Assembly: GCA_020536535.1 (NCBI GenBank) | Contig: JAHLWZ010000373.1 | Coordinates: 24,093-88,092 of the forward strand | Reading direction: 5' to 3' | Source of the DNA: Pelomyxa schiedti | Lineage: Eukaryota > Evosea > Pelobiontida > Pelomyxidae | Length of the DNA: 64,000 nt | Part shown: positions 38,489 to 50,600 of the stretch, piece by piece | How the letters are laid out: every line of letters starts with the position of its first letter | Numbering within the stretch: position 1 is the first letter of the stretch | Notes under the pieces: generated by a model | The model's database searches: none | Seen by the model: only the letters and a program-made list of their open reading frames with translations | Told to the model about the DNA's origin: nothing | Position numbers and translations under genes: made by a program

Positions 38489-41009
38489 ATGTCGGGGGTT
38501 ACAACGGTGGGCAACGTAGTAGCCGAGCATCAGCGGTCGACGCCCACGGCCGCCGCGTCGTGCACGGCAAAGAAGAAGGCGCCGCCCCGCACGGTGTTCG
38601 CGTGGGGCGGCGGGCGGTCGGGGGAGCTGGGGCACGCTGGGGTGGACCGCGAGGGCGTGTGCGCCTTCCCCGCGAGGGTGCCGGGGCTGCCCGACGACGT
38701 GAGCTGCGTGGTGTGCGGGGAGGCCTACACCGCGGCCCTCACCGACTCTGGGAAGCTCTACACCTGGGGTGTGTTTAGTTGTTTGTTATATATAGGGCAT
38801 ACATATAGGCTTGTTTGTTTGGTTTTTGTTGTTGTTGTTGTTGTTGTTTTTTTTTTTTTTTGTTTTGTTTGTTTGTTTGTTTGTTTTTTATCTGAATATG
38901 TATTTCTAGGGTCAACTCGAGGTGGTAAGTTGGGGACTGTTACACAGGAGGTGCAGTCACGTGGGGGGGATGTGTGTGGCACTCCTACATTAGTCAGCAG
39001 CTTGTCGTCAATGAGAGTGACTCAGATATCATGTGGCGAGAACCATATGGCTTGCATAACTGAACCAGGTTTGCTTTTTCCCCACTGTCTTGTTTCCCTC
39101 GTTAGGGTTCATATTAATAGAAAAAAAAAAAAGGATTTGCTTGGAGCTGGGGTAAGGGTACACATGGGTGTCTTGCCTCTGGGGCAGTCAAGGATAGATG
39201 GATTCCTGGGCCAGTTTTGCTGGATGGAAAACACCTTCAGTGTGTATTGCTCTTTTAGGTCCACAAGCCCTGAGAAACTCAACAGAGATGTTGTACAAAT
39301 TCAATGCGGTTATATTTTCTCGGGTGCCATTTGCCAGGGAGGATCGTTACTTATGTGGGGTACCAATTCCTACGGCCAATTAGGGATTGGCTCTTCTGTA
39401 CCTGAAGTTCACAATCCAACTCATGTTGAGGGACTTCCTCCAGTATGTACACCATTGTAACCAGCTGTCATTTATGTAATCAAGGTGAAAGAACTTTCTC
39501 TTGGTTCTTTGTATGCAGGAGCGGTAACAGTGGAGGGGGCAATTTACACATGGGGATACGGTGGATATGGAAATCTTGGCCTAGGATCAAGAGTATCACA
39601 TAATAGACCAGCTCTTGTGAAGGGTCTCTCTGAAGTTAAAGTTAAAACAGTTCATTGTGCCGTGGGTCAAATAAATCCTGCAACAGGGGGTGATGTTGTT
39701 GGGCACGAGGTAGTTCTTCTCTTCAGAAAAATTTAAGATTGTTGACTCGTAATCGAGGGACCCCACACAGTTGCCGTCAGTGAAGATGGTTCATTGTACA
39801 CCTGGGGAACCTGCCACAAAGGAATTCTTGGGAATATGTACAACAAGACGTTAATTTCCAAGGTATGTCACTCCTCTTGGGGCTACAAGTGAATTCCAAT
39901 GAGTATGGGGAAACTAAGTTCCAGAAAGGGAGACCAACTTGTGCCGTACCGAGTCGGTTCAAAATTTTGGGATTGCCCTGAGCAAGGAGATTCCAATTAT
40001 CTGAAGGGGGTGTGTGTCGTTCAGGCACTTGCTTCGTCGATACACACAGGTAAGGCTCACTCACTGCATATTACGAATTTACAAGTTTCCAGCTGCACTG
40101 AGCTCTGATGGTAATGTGTACTGCTGGGGATGCGGCAGCACCGGCCGGATGGGAGTGAGGAAATACATGACTGGACTATCAGGTGGGCGCTCTCGCATGA
40201 AGTGCTATGTATGTTACAATAACAATGTTGTTCTCTGTCAACAAATTGTGTAATTCCAGATCATGGTTCCCACCATAGTGGAAGAATTAGCTGAGAAAGA
40301 AATATTTGTCACTCAAATCAGCACATCCCGTCACACAATGGCGTGTGTTGGATATCACAGAGCGAAGTCACTTCCCCCAGCACAGACAGCTTCAGATCCA
40401 GCACATAAAGGAAGAACCACTCCAGAGACCACAGTGCCTACGAATAAAACCGATGCGCAAGTAGTATTGCCTTCTTGTGCTGCAGTTCCGGTGGAAGAGA
40501 CTCCGGAGCAAGCCATTTCCAGCACCAATACTACTGAAAAACCTCCTCTCGAGACAGAAAACTCCACTACAGCTACTTCCACAACAGAAGCAAAACCCCC
40601 CACTCCGGAAATCAAACCAGAGCCAATTAAAACCCCAACACCTCCACCGGCAACCAAAAAGCCAACAACCACTGTACCTTCTAAACCAGTAACCAAACCC
40701 ACCACTAAATCCACCACCACCCCAGCATCAGTTTTGAAGCCCGCAACCAAAGGAAGCACAACAAAAACCACAACACCTTCACATAGAATCAACCCTCAAA
40801 CCAAATCAAACCCCCCCTCACAAACAAAACCTCCAACATCAACCACACCAACAAAACCAAAAATAACACCAACACCAGCCAACAAACCTGTATCAAACAC
40901 AACCACATCAACATCCAAATCCAGCAAACCACCAGCCTCTATGAATGCAAAAACAACAACCCCCTCAAAACCAACAAACAACAAAGCTCCCAGCAACAAA
41001 AAACTCTGA
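38489..41009 (+). CDS. RCC1-repeat protein with Thr/Pro/Lys-rich tail
   Basis: About seven exons; start MSGVTTVGNV. RCC1 (ATS1) blades are plain: TVFAWGGGRSGELGHAG, SCVVCGEAYTAALTDSGKLYTWG, QISCGENHMACI, SLLMWGTNSYGQLGIGS, AIYTWGYGGYGNLGLGS, VSEDGSLYTWG and NVYCWGCGSTGRMG, enough for a seven-bladed propeller with one degraded blade near 39.2 kb. The last 240 residues (from about 40.36 kb to TGA at 41009) are almost purely Thr, Pro, Lys, Ser and Asn. RCC1-like propellers serve as Ran exchange factors or as binding modules; nothing here shows a Ran-specific wedge, so the role is open. The exon 1 region is very GC-rich. Confidence 0.85.
38827..38888. repeat. Intronic microsatellite (TTG)n-Tn-(TTTG)n
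   Basis: Within the first intron of the RCC1-repeat gene: TTG triplets, a run of about 14 T, then TTTG quadruplets. It is a replication-slippage tract on the polypyrimidine side of the intron, without coding value. Confidence 0.9.
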
Positions 41010-41384
41010 GCGCCATCAGTGTAGTTCAATGCCCTTGAAGTCGAAGGAAAACAAAAAATCATCCAAAAATATACAACCACAAAAGCAGAAGGGACAACAG
41101 AGAAACGAAAAAGAACAAAAAACTCTTCATCAAAAAGCTGGTGCCGAGTGAGTCGCGAACGAAGAGGCAACGCCGAAAGAAAGACGAGATCGCCGAGCAC
41201 GCACGAATAAGAGAGAGATCTAAGCCGTAGATCGCGTCGCAAAACCAAAGTGCACGAACGCCGTAGACGACACGTCACCCGAGATTCTACTGAAGACACC
41301 AATACGCGAAGACCAAGAGGAAATCTGTTTCTATTGGATACACAACACCCGACTTTGGATTTTTTTTTTTCTGAGTGAGGCGAA

Positions 41385-42474
41385 ATGACTACAGTAACAC
41401 CGGAAGCGAATGTCGTTTCCGACTCCTCGTCCACTGAATCAAATACATCTTGGATACAGTGGTATACATCGTCGAGGTAAAACACTCTCCAAGAAAAATT
41501 ATGAATTATGTAAATACCACTATATTGTATAAGCTGCCAGTGGTGCAGCTCTTTGTAGCTCGCAACTTAATTCGTCCAATAGAGGAAATGAATTGTTTTG
41601 CGAAGTGGATGAGGAATTCATTAATGACCAGTTTAACCTGTACGGGCTATCATCAATTGTACCAGGCTACACTGGTGCACTAGATATTATCTTAGACAAT
41701 GAGGAAGAGGAAGAGGAAGGGTATGAGGAAGAGGAGGACGAAGTGGAAGAGGAGGATGACGGCACCGGCAGAATTGTACGGCACTCAAAAAAAAGTGCTC
41801 AAGAACACGAGATGCTAATGCGGAATGCCGAGCTATTGTACGGTCTCATCCATGCCAGATTCATCCAGACATCTCGCGGTATGACATTGATGCTCGAGAA
41901 ATACCGTCAGGGTATATTCGGGAAATGCCCCCGCTATTTATGCAACGGGCAAGCAGTATTGCCTGTCGGCTTAAGTGACATCCCTCGTCAACAGCCAGTT
42001 CGTTTATATTGCCCAAGGTGTGAGGATGTGTACATCCCAAAGGTGCAGAAGCATGCAAACATAGATGGAGCCTATTTTGGAACAAGTTTCCCTCATATGT
42101 TGCTGCTACAATATCCTGAGCTAGTACCACCGAAACCTGCGGCAAAGTATGTACCCAAGATATTTGGATTCAAGATAAGACATCCCCCAACTGGTTCACC
42201 TTCAGTACCAGCAGTACAACAACACCCAGTACAACAGCCACAAACTCAACAGACATCAAATCAACAACCGCAACAACCACCACCGGCACAGCAGCAGCAA
42301 CAATCACAAAGCTCTCAACAAGTACAACCAACCACAACACCAAATCAACCAGTTACCGCACAACCAGCTACATCCCCAGCTCAACCCCAAACACCCCCAG
42401 GACAACCTCAGCCTCAACCACAGGCAGTCCCATCCCAACCAAGAGTGGATGGAGCCACAAAAACGAAAAATTAG
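41385..42474 (+). CDS. CSNK2B: Casein kinase 2 regulatory subunit beta with long Gln/Pro tail
   Basis: Two exons: 41385-41476 and 41583-42474 (TAG). The start MTTVTPEANVVSDSSSTESN leads to WIQWY and GNELFCEVDEEFINDQFNLYGL, the invariant CK2 beta N-terminus. An acidic loop (EEEEEEGYEEEEDEVEEEDD) is longer than usual. LLYGLIHARFIQTSRG and the zinc finger CPRYLCNG...LYCPRCEDVY (C-x4-C...C-x2-C) form the dimer interface, followed by DGAYFGTSFPHMLL and PKIFGFKIRHP. Beyond that, where CK2 beta normally ends after a few residues, about 95 residues of Gln/Pro/Ser/Thr follow. It stabilises and targets the CK2 tetramer. Confidence 0.93.
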
Positions 42475-42687
42475 TGGCAGTTTTTTTGGAAAAACAAAAA
42501 CCCAAGATAACAAGAGAAAGGATTCTATTCTATATTTTTGAACAGTGTGCTTTGCATTGAATCAACTGTTTATTGACTGTGGTAGAACGCCAGCACGCGG
42601 TTCCTACATGTACATAAAGATACAACTCCACAAAAAGAGTGATGAATATGAATGAATGTATGGGGCTAGCCAGGTGTCGCGTCACAT

Positions 42688-43494
42688 TCAGCTTGAACCA
42701 ATTGGGTCCTGAGGGGCAATTGACGAAGACAGAGACAGAGAAAGCAGGGACGACGACATGGGCGACGACGGGGAAGACGCCACGAGCAGCGAGGACGACA
42801 TGGGCCCGCTGGGCGTCGACGAGGCCAGCATGGACGACGACATGGTGGACGGCGACGACGACGCCGAGGAGGCCAGCGCGGGGGCGGGCAGCGGGAGGCC
42901 CTGCGACGCCGCGGCGGCGATGGAGCCGCCTTGCTGCTGCTGCGGAGGCGGCGGCGGGGGCGGGAGCTGCTGCTGCTGCGGCTGGGGGCCCAGGAGCACC
43001 TGGTTCTCGTAGAGGAGGCGGTCGGTGGCGCTGGCGCAGTCCTGGAGCTGCTGGGCGTGGAGCTCGGCGGCGTGGAGCATGACGTCGCGGGCGCGGGCGA
43101 GCTCGGCGCGGAGGGCGGCGGCCTCGCGCTCGCTGCGGGCCAGCGCGGCCTCGGCGAGGCGCAGGGAGGAGGCGAGGTGGCGCTCGCGGGAGGACGCGAT
43201 GGCGGCGTGCTCGCGGTAGCGCGCCATCACGAGGTCGAGGGCGTTGGCCTCGCGCAGGGCGCTCTCGCGCAGTTGGTCGAGCTCGCGGCGGAGCGCCTGG
43301 GACTCCCTCCTCAGCGCCTCGTTGTCGCGGCGCAGCGAATCGCACTCCATCGCGTCGCGGGTGACCTGCCCGACGAGGTTGGCCAGCGACGCCGAGTCCT
43401 TCGTGTGCGCTGTTATCTGGGCCGTCATCAGTTCGAGGCGAGACGACAGCTCCACCGCCATCGTCGACGGGTTTGCTGCGATATCGGCCGTCAT
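42688..43494 (-). CDS. Coiled-coil protein with Gln/Pro and Ser-rich tail, unknown function
   Basis: Single exon, start MTADIAANPSTMAVELSSRLE at 43494. Residues about 40-165 are a strong coiled coil built from Arg/Glu/Leu/Ala heptads (SLRRDNEALRRESQALRREL and onward). A PQPQQQQLPPPPPPP segment and a Ser-rich tail of short SSPSxPMSSSLL-like repeats follow. Base composition is far more GC-rich than neighbouring genes. The equally long frames on the opposite strand are shadows of this composition. No family recognised; a scaffold role is only a guess. Confidence 0.7.
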   Translation of the reverse strand: MTADIAANPSTMAVELSSRLELMTAQITAHTKDSASLANLVGQVTRDAMECDSLRRDNEALRRESQALRRELDQLRESALREANALDLVMARYREHAAIASSRERHLASSLRLAEAALARSEREAAALRAELARARDVMLHAAELHAQQLQDCASATDRLLYENQVLLGPQPQQQQLPPPPPPPQQQQGGSIAAAASQGLPLPAPALASSASSSPSTMSSSMLASSTPSGPMSSSLLVASSPSSPMSSSLLSLSLSSSIAPQDPIGSS

Positions 43495-43686
43495 CACAAA
43501 CTTTTTCCCTAAATTGCTTCTTCGCCGAAAACACATGAAGGTCATTCGGGCTGTCCTGGAGGACTATTGCACTGCGATGAGGGAAGCAGGGAAGTAGTGT
43601 CAATGCGTTACTGGTGTGATTCCAGTTTGTGGTGGACTTCTGAACAAAGTCGAAGTAATTCAGTTTAAAGGAAAAAAACCGTGGGC

Positions 43687-45851
43687 ATGTCGGGTGGTGG
43701 AAGTATGCGTATGTCGGGAGGTCGGCCTGCTGTGAGATCTGCTGGTCCGGAGCCCAACCATAGTGGCAATGCACTCGTCAGATCTTCGTCTTCGGGAAAC
43801 GTAATGCACAGGCCTCCGAGTTCTTCCTCATCTCTGAGATCCAGCTCTCATGCCACGACTTCCTCCGCTAATCTTGTCTCCACTTCTCCCGCACCACTGG
43901 TGGTTTCTACCACCGTAAGCAGCACGACATCGGTGACAACGAGTGCAGATTCTTCAGTTCCCCCTGTGAGTAACACCCAGGCTACCAGTAGTAGCCCGCA
44001 CTATAGTCCTCCATCCACTCCTCCAGTTGCGAGCCCAAAATCGCCCTCTGGTGAGGAGCCACCAAGGGACAAGAGAAACTGGTATATACACTTATTATAT
44101 GTGCGTAAGGAATGGAATGCCTGTTTGGCGGCACTTGATTCCTGGATTTTGCAGTGCCCCACTTGTGAATACCCAGTCTATATTAAAGGTTTGTTCTCTG
44201 CAACTCTCTCTTCTTTGTCCTAAGGTACATGCAGCCCTGATAAAAAGGCACCGTGGGGAGATAAATGAATCCCTTCGGCTTTTTGAGCAGTGTTATACCT
44301 TAAGCCCCAGTATTAATTTCATCAAACAAATTGCCAAGTCGTAGTATGTTTTGATATGTCTTGTATGCCATGTTTCTTACGCCACTCAGTTTTATGCTTG
44401 GAAAGCATAGGCAGGCATTGAAGACTTTCGAACGAGCAGAAAAATTCGCAGTGGATGACTGGGTATTCGTTGCACCAATCACTGCTTCACCTCATCTTTC
44501 CAAAGGAGATTTGGCATAATAAGGGCTTGTGCTACAAGTTCTTGAATGACACTACACCAGTATATTTTTCCTTCTCCATGGGAACCCTATTAACTATGTG
44601 AAAAAAGGCTATCGAGTGTTTCAAGCGGGCAAATAGTATATGTAAGCATGAGGTGACCTACCTGCAGCTCGGGAAACTCTACCAACTTCAAGAAGACTAC
44701 AAATCAGCCACCGAAGTGTATCTTGAAGCACTGGAGTATGTCCACGTAGGCTCTTTTTTGGTTCACAAAAAAATAAAAAGATTTTCTCCAGAGAATACTG
44801 AAATTTTCACAATTCTCGGACTTTTGTACCTGAGACTCTCAGAAAGCTTCCGTGCTGTTGACTACTTTGCAGCGGCACTTGCGCAAGACCCAATTAATCC
44901 CAAGGTGAGAAATTAAGAATATATGGGGAAGGGGAGCAAAATCCTCACTCACCACAGTCAAACACAATAAATGTGACTATGCAAATAACAGACAATACTT
45001 GCAGCTGGCTCTCTTCTTCAGAATCAAAACGAAATGGATGTTGCCCTGATGAAATATCGTGTGGCCGCCGTGCAAATCCCGCACTCTCCACAACTGTGGA
45101 ATAACATTGGAATGTGTTTCTTTGCAAAAGAAAAATTTGTTCCTGTGCGTGGTTTATCCCCTATTATATGTTTTCCTGAGATGCTGACTGTCAAGAATCA
45201 TCTTCATGCCCATTACTGATTCTTTTGCAGGCCATTGCATCCTTGAAGAAAGCTCTGTACTATTCTCCATGTGAATGGATAATTTGTTACAACCTTGGAA
45301 TTGTGCACCTACGGACAAGTCAGTACGCTTCAGCATTTCATTACCTCAACGCTGCCGCAACATTGAACCCAACGTTTGCGCTCACATACATGTATATCGG
45401 CGTAACTCTGAGCCGCCTCGATGACTTTGAAAATGCTTGTGGAGCTTATGAACAAGCTTTGGAACTTGGCCCAACGTATCTAAACTACTTCATACATATT
45501 CAACTAACAAATTTACTCAGGGAGCACCTTGTGCACCTCAACTATGCTCTGACATTGTTCAACAAGGGGCAATTTGCCAAAAGCCGGGAGCACCTTGCAA
45601 TTTTTGAAGACCTCTGGCCAACTGTGGATGAAGAAACACAAGTTAGTGACCCAGAAGTTACAGAACAGAGAAGGCTGCTCTCTGAAGCACTTGCCATCCA
45701 ATTGTTTGACGAGCAACAACAACTGCAATTGCAAATCCAACTCCGAAGCCAAACCGAAAACCAAACCCTCATGCTCCCCCCAGACCAACAAATTCCCAAA
45801 GACTCACCCCCCACGTCGTCAAATCCCCTGCTATACCAACAAAACCATTAG
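43687..45851 (+). CDS. BBS4: BBSome subunit BBS4 (TPR protein)
   Basis: About eight exons. A Ser/Thr/Gly-rich leader of roughly 120 residues ([14 protein letters not shown]) precedes the family start [23 protein letters not shown] units follow: [112 protein letters not shown] and [37 protein letters not shown]. The [10 protein letters not shown] and [20 protein letters not shown] blocks are characteristic of BBS4. The BBSome carries membrane cargo in cilia, so the organism has, or recently had, a cilium. The tail is Gln/Pro-rich and ends with TAG. Some TPR exons around 44.35-44.65 kb are hard to bound. Confidence 0.9.
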
Positions 45852-45903
45852 ACCTAGAGAGTGCAAGAAATAAATCCATTGTTTCTTTTTTTTTTTTTTT
45901 TTT

Positions 45904-46167
45904 TGATTTTCTAGTGTTGGGGCTGTGGCCTTGTCTTCCTCAGCCTCAGATTGATGTACAACCATTTTATCCTGTATGCTGGCCACACCACCAGAGGTAG
46001 TGGAAATGGTGACTTGCAGTCCAGTGCTGGGCCCCAAGTCTCCATTTCCACTACCTCTGGCGGCACGGCTGTTGTGAAGGCCAGCATACAGGATAAAATG
46101 GTTGTACATCAAGCTGAGGCTGAGGAAGACAAGGTCACAGCCCCAACGCTAGAAAATCGAAAAAAGG
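45904..46167. repeat. Long inverted repeat (fold-back), arms about 120-130 bp
   Basis: The left arm (about 45904-46020) and right arm (about 46034-46167) are reverse complements with only a few mismatches and one gap of about 12 bp (AACAGCCG-type sequence in the right arm). The spacer is very short (around GTGCTGGGCCC). The left arm is preceded by about 18 T and the right arm followed by an A-rich run, extending the symmetry. Both arms, read toward the flanks, encode the same peptide (IQDKMVVHQAEAEEDK, with S for A in one arm), so it looks like a coding fragment duplicated head to head. It lies between BBS4 and SPC25. Confidence 0.85.
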
Positions 46168-46480
46168 GAACATGTTCGTTTTTGAAGCAAGTGTGAGCTG
46201 ATTGCGCTGTTGTATGTTGTATCAGGTGTTGGAGGGGAGAAGAGGAGGTATTATTTGGTAATAATACTTCGAAGTCTCCGAGTCATCGGGAAAATTTTAG
46301 ATAGAAATTCAAAAAGGTTGAACTGTAGCGAGTGATCTAAAATTTCGGATAGAACAGCTAAGGACTTGGTGACAATTCCACAGCACAGAGTTATAAACGC
46401 TTTTACCACACAGAGAGTTGGTCCGTTTCGAAACTCGTTTTCAACCGGAAAACGTTGCCGAAAAGGAAGCATTTACCTGA

Positions 46481-47547
46481 ATGAGCTGGGGTTCGGTGCC
46501 CTTGTCGACTGTGATAAATGATGCGCGCAAACAGGTGGAGGAGTGGGCTACAACAGTAAGTGACGATCTCACGGGCGTGGTTGCTAAACACAGAGCCGCC
46601 TCGTCTGCTTGTACAGGTACGCACAATTAATTAATACCGACCCAACACCACGGTGCCTTTGCGTGATTGTGGGAAGTGCGTGTGGTGCGCTTGCGTCAGC
46701 GGCAAAGTAACTACGAAAAGAAAAGATAGATTAAAGGAACTGGTGGCACTGGAGACGGCATCTCGTGAAGAACTCGCTACAATCAGTGCAGGTAACAGGG
46801 CTTTTAATGCCTTTGGTTTTGTCTCGCTACGGTGCCAACATTGTATGTAGAGCATGAAGCTGTATTGCACAGCATACGGCAGTCAGATGAGGAATCCAAC
46901 ACTGTAAGTATCTCGTGATGAAAAAAAAAAAAAAAAAAAGGAAAATGGCACAGTTAATTCATGGTACAGGTTCGGACACAGAAAGGCGAGGCCACTAGTG
47001 AGGCGGCAATCCTGCAAGCAAGTGTAAACGATCAAATTTACGCAAACGAAAAGCTACAGAGGGGTTAACACGCCCTTTCACAAAAGCGTCTAAGCCAGCT
47101 TGAATAGAAATGGCTGATGAAATGGAACTGTATTCTAAATCTACCGAAGAGCTATCCAACAAAATTTCCATGTATACAGAGCGTTTCGGGCTTGACCTTT
47201 CAAATAAAGGTGTGCCGTGACTATCCTCAAAATGTAACGAACTCACTGAACCAAACAAAGGAGGCAACTCCACATTCACCTTTTCCTGCCTGGATCCAGA
47301 AAACCCCAAGCGTCAATTCACTTGCACTCTCCAACCCAATGAAGGGGTTTATTCAGGTGTCACCCTAACCCTTGCATCCTTTTCCAACACTCTTACCCTT
47401 CTCACAGCTCAATGTGAACCCAGTATAGAAGGTCTGGAGCAACTACTTACAGCCCTGAACCAAACCGGGGACCTCGGATCGTTCCTGCGTGATACTCGCA
47501 AGAAATTTGCAGCTCTCATCACATCCACACCAACCTCATCACCATAA
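46481..47547 (+). CDS. SPC25: Kinetochore protein SPC25 (Ndc80 complex)
   Basis: Several exons; start MSWGSVPLSTVINDARKQVEEW. A coiled coil is spread over small exons (RLKELVALETASREELATI, AAILQASVNDQIYANEKL, DEMELYSKSTEELSNKI), followed by the join SMYTERFGLDLSNK, which is the SPC25 hinge (YxxRLGL). The globular RWD end has STFTFSCLDPENPKRQFTC, a strand ending GVYS and SIEGLEQLLTALNQTGDLGSFLRDTRKKFAALI, matching the order IDxxxPxxxF ... LxxLLxxLNxTxDLxxFLxxxRKxF of SPC25 proteins. With SPC24 it anchors the Ndc80 complex to the inner kinetochore. Length (about 250 residues) fits. Exon limits near 46.85-47.1 kb are approximate. Confidence 0.8.
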
Positions 47548-47664
47548 GTTTCAGCCAACAACAGGAACTTTTTTCTGCCTGTTTTGTTCGGCACCCACGA
47601 ATTCCACTAACACTGAAATTTTGATGGTTTCGTTTTGTTTTAAAAAACAAAAAAGTCGGAACAG

Positions 47665-50600
47665 ATGGCGTCTACGATGGCACAACGAAAGCTGGCCGAG
47701 TTGAACCAAAAAATACCGGACGAGAAGGTGCGTGTTAGATCCTTCTTTAGTTTTTCCTCAGTTCCGTTTCCAAACACCGTTTCTTCTCAAAAAAAAACCA
47801 AAAAAAGGCTTTGGAGTATCTGTCAAATGAAAAGGCTATTCGTATGTGGATAGAGCAAGTCTTACAAATAAAACTTGCAGTGAGTGTGCCATTACAAGCC
47901 CAAGGGCAAATTTATAAAATGTGTATCAGGATCCCTTCAGTGCAGCTCTGGAAAATGGCATCGTTTTGTGCTATCTTATCAAGGAGATAGACCCTGGGTT
48001 AATTCCCTTTGTTCACGACGGCTTGAATATGCCAAAATACAGGCACAGGGTATTAAGTAATTTCTTTTTCTATCTAAAACCAACACTTTCTTCTCAAGGA
48101 AAACATCAATTTTTTCCTTGCTGCACTAGAAGACCTTCAGATACCCTTATGGTGCAGATTCCAGTGTAACGATTTATTTGAACAGCAGGTTCCTAACTCC
48201 AACAACATACTCCCGCCATTGAAATAAGCGTAGTGTTTTCCACAAGTTGTAATATGCTTAATGCACGTGGCCCAAATGGTACAAGAGCGGGGGTTCAAGA
48301 TACCCCTACCAACCGGCCCCACTGTGCAAGTGACAGTGCTACCACCACCTGACCAACTGATTAAGCTGAAACAACAACTCACAAAACTGAAGGCTCCCCC
48401 ATCTAAAGTAGGCCTATTTTAATTCCTCATTGGCCAAGTTTTTTTCAGAATAAAAGAGGAAGGGCACATATGTCAGATGCTGTTTTGCGAAGGCAACTGG
48501 CAATACTTTCTGGTGGTGAAGGAAAAGTCAGCAGTAAGTAATTGAATTTAATTCATTGCCAGCAACTAATACTTCAATGAAGTGGACCGCATTGTTGCAG
48601 GATTCACCAGATTTCAAGCTTATTGGAGAGGATATAGAGCTAGAAAGGCGTACCAGAAACTAAGTAAGTTGGGAATACACTGTTTTACTTTCGTTTAAAT
48701 AAAAAAAAGCTCGAGAAGCGGCATATCGCAGGCAGGTGGCTAATGAATTGTTGCAGACTGAGGTGGAGTATGTAAAAAGTCTGGGAATTGCCATTGAGGT
48801 TGCCCATCACACTTCCTTCTTTATTCTAATGAAAATAGGCGTTCATGAAACCCATGCAAACCAAGGCAATTGCTACACATTTGCTAACTGAAGAGCAGTT
48901 CCACTCAATTTTCTCGGAGCTGGAAGTAATTCATGGTGTAAATTTACAGTTACTAGAAGTGCTGAAACCAATTGGTAGCATATTAATAGTTTAAATCCAC
49001 TCATTTGTACCATTAGTTACTACATGGCAACCCAATTCTTGCCTTGGAAAAGCATTGCAAGGCATGGTTTGTAACCCTGCTTAACAAATGAGTTTGTGTA
49101 ATACCAGTAGGTGGCACTGCTATCATTATATACTGGGTATGTCTCCCACCTGGACCGCGCTATGACAACTTTGGAGACTTTGCGGCAAAAAAACTCCAAG
49201 TTCAATACATTTGTCATTGTAAGTTTCTTCCTTGTGTTAACTTTTAAGTACGTTTGATTCACTCTTCATCCAATGTAGGAGTGCAGATCTTCTCCTGCCA
49301 ACACTAAAATGCTTGAGCTTCCTGGATATCTCATCCAACCAGGTTCACAGCTTTTTCACTTTTGTTCGATGAAAGCAGTAACTTCCCAACCTAACCAGTT
49401 CAACGAGTGCCAAGATATTACCTCCTTTTGACGGTACTTCTCTGGTTTTTTCCCTTTTGACTTACTGACATTTATCTTTTCACAGGACTTGATCAAGGTT
49501 TTTTCACCAAAAATAACATTTTGAACCAATCTTCATCTTTGTAGCATACTTGGCCTGATCACCCTGACTTTGAGCAATTGAAAGTAGTCTGCGGAAGAGT
49601 GCAGGTTTGTGTCCAACTTGTTTCACATTAAACATTTATCTGAGTCACTTCCAGGCAGTGGCAACAATTCTAAATGAGGTCCAAATGAATCATTGAAACA
49701 ATGCCTTCAGTCTTATGATCCTATTTTAGAAAAAAAGAGAAGCCGAGACAGTGACCAGAATGGTACAAATTGATCTAGCTATGTCAAAGAAGCCTAAGGA
49801 TTTTGTGCGTCATCCACACCTACACCAATCGCTCATGAATAACCAAATCACCAACCACAGGTACTGATTGTCCCAAGTCGTCTTCTGTTAAAGGAAGCCC
49901 AGTTCACCTGCTCCCGGAAAGATATCAAAGTGTTCCTTTTTAATGATATGGTGTGCTGGGGTCAGTTTGATGGCAAAAAGATTAAGTTCCTAGCTTCTGA
50001 AGCACTTAAAAATCTCGAATTTGTAGCAGGAGCAAATGGAGGTTTCATCGCTAAAACTGAAGAGAAACTTTTTTTTGCACTAATTCCATTTTTTAGTTGA
50101 CTTTCAAATTCACAAGTTTGGCATGAAATTGCCTCTTGTTGAACTTACATCACCTTCCGCGGAAGCACGCACCGAGTGGTTGAAGGCCACTGAAGCGGCA
50201 ATCACTGAGATGAAACAGAAAGTAAAAGGGTTTGTCACAGCGAAAGGTCTACGAGACAGACAATTTCCGCATTTTTCCTTACTCCCAACACAGAAAAGCA
50301 GTTGGAGCTAAAAGATCCCTCTGCACCAGAGATGGTCATAAGTGCTGAAGAAACGTTGAGACTAAGGAGAATTCAGCAGTATCACGCTTCCCCCAGGAGT
50401 CACTTTATCACTTACGCTTCGCAGACGAACCGCCGCTGCTGAGGAAACACCTCCATCTGAAAGTGTTGAATCTTTGAAGTCAAGGAAAACTGTCCTCGAA
50501 ACTCAGCTTGCAGAGGTCGAGCAGGTTTTGAAACGCGAAGGAACTAAAAAAGGCAACAAAGAAATGTATGTCTCCTCTCAACTCAAATGGCTTTTGCCAA

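Noticed and set aside
42530-43774. 414-codon Arg/Pro-rich minus-strand frame and several plus-strand frames up to 193 codons
   Set aside because: Shadows of the GC-rich coiled-coil gene; the frame with heptads and a proper Met start is the better gene.
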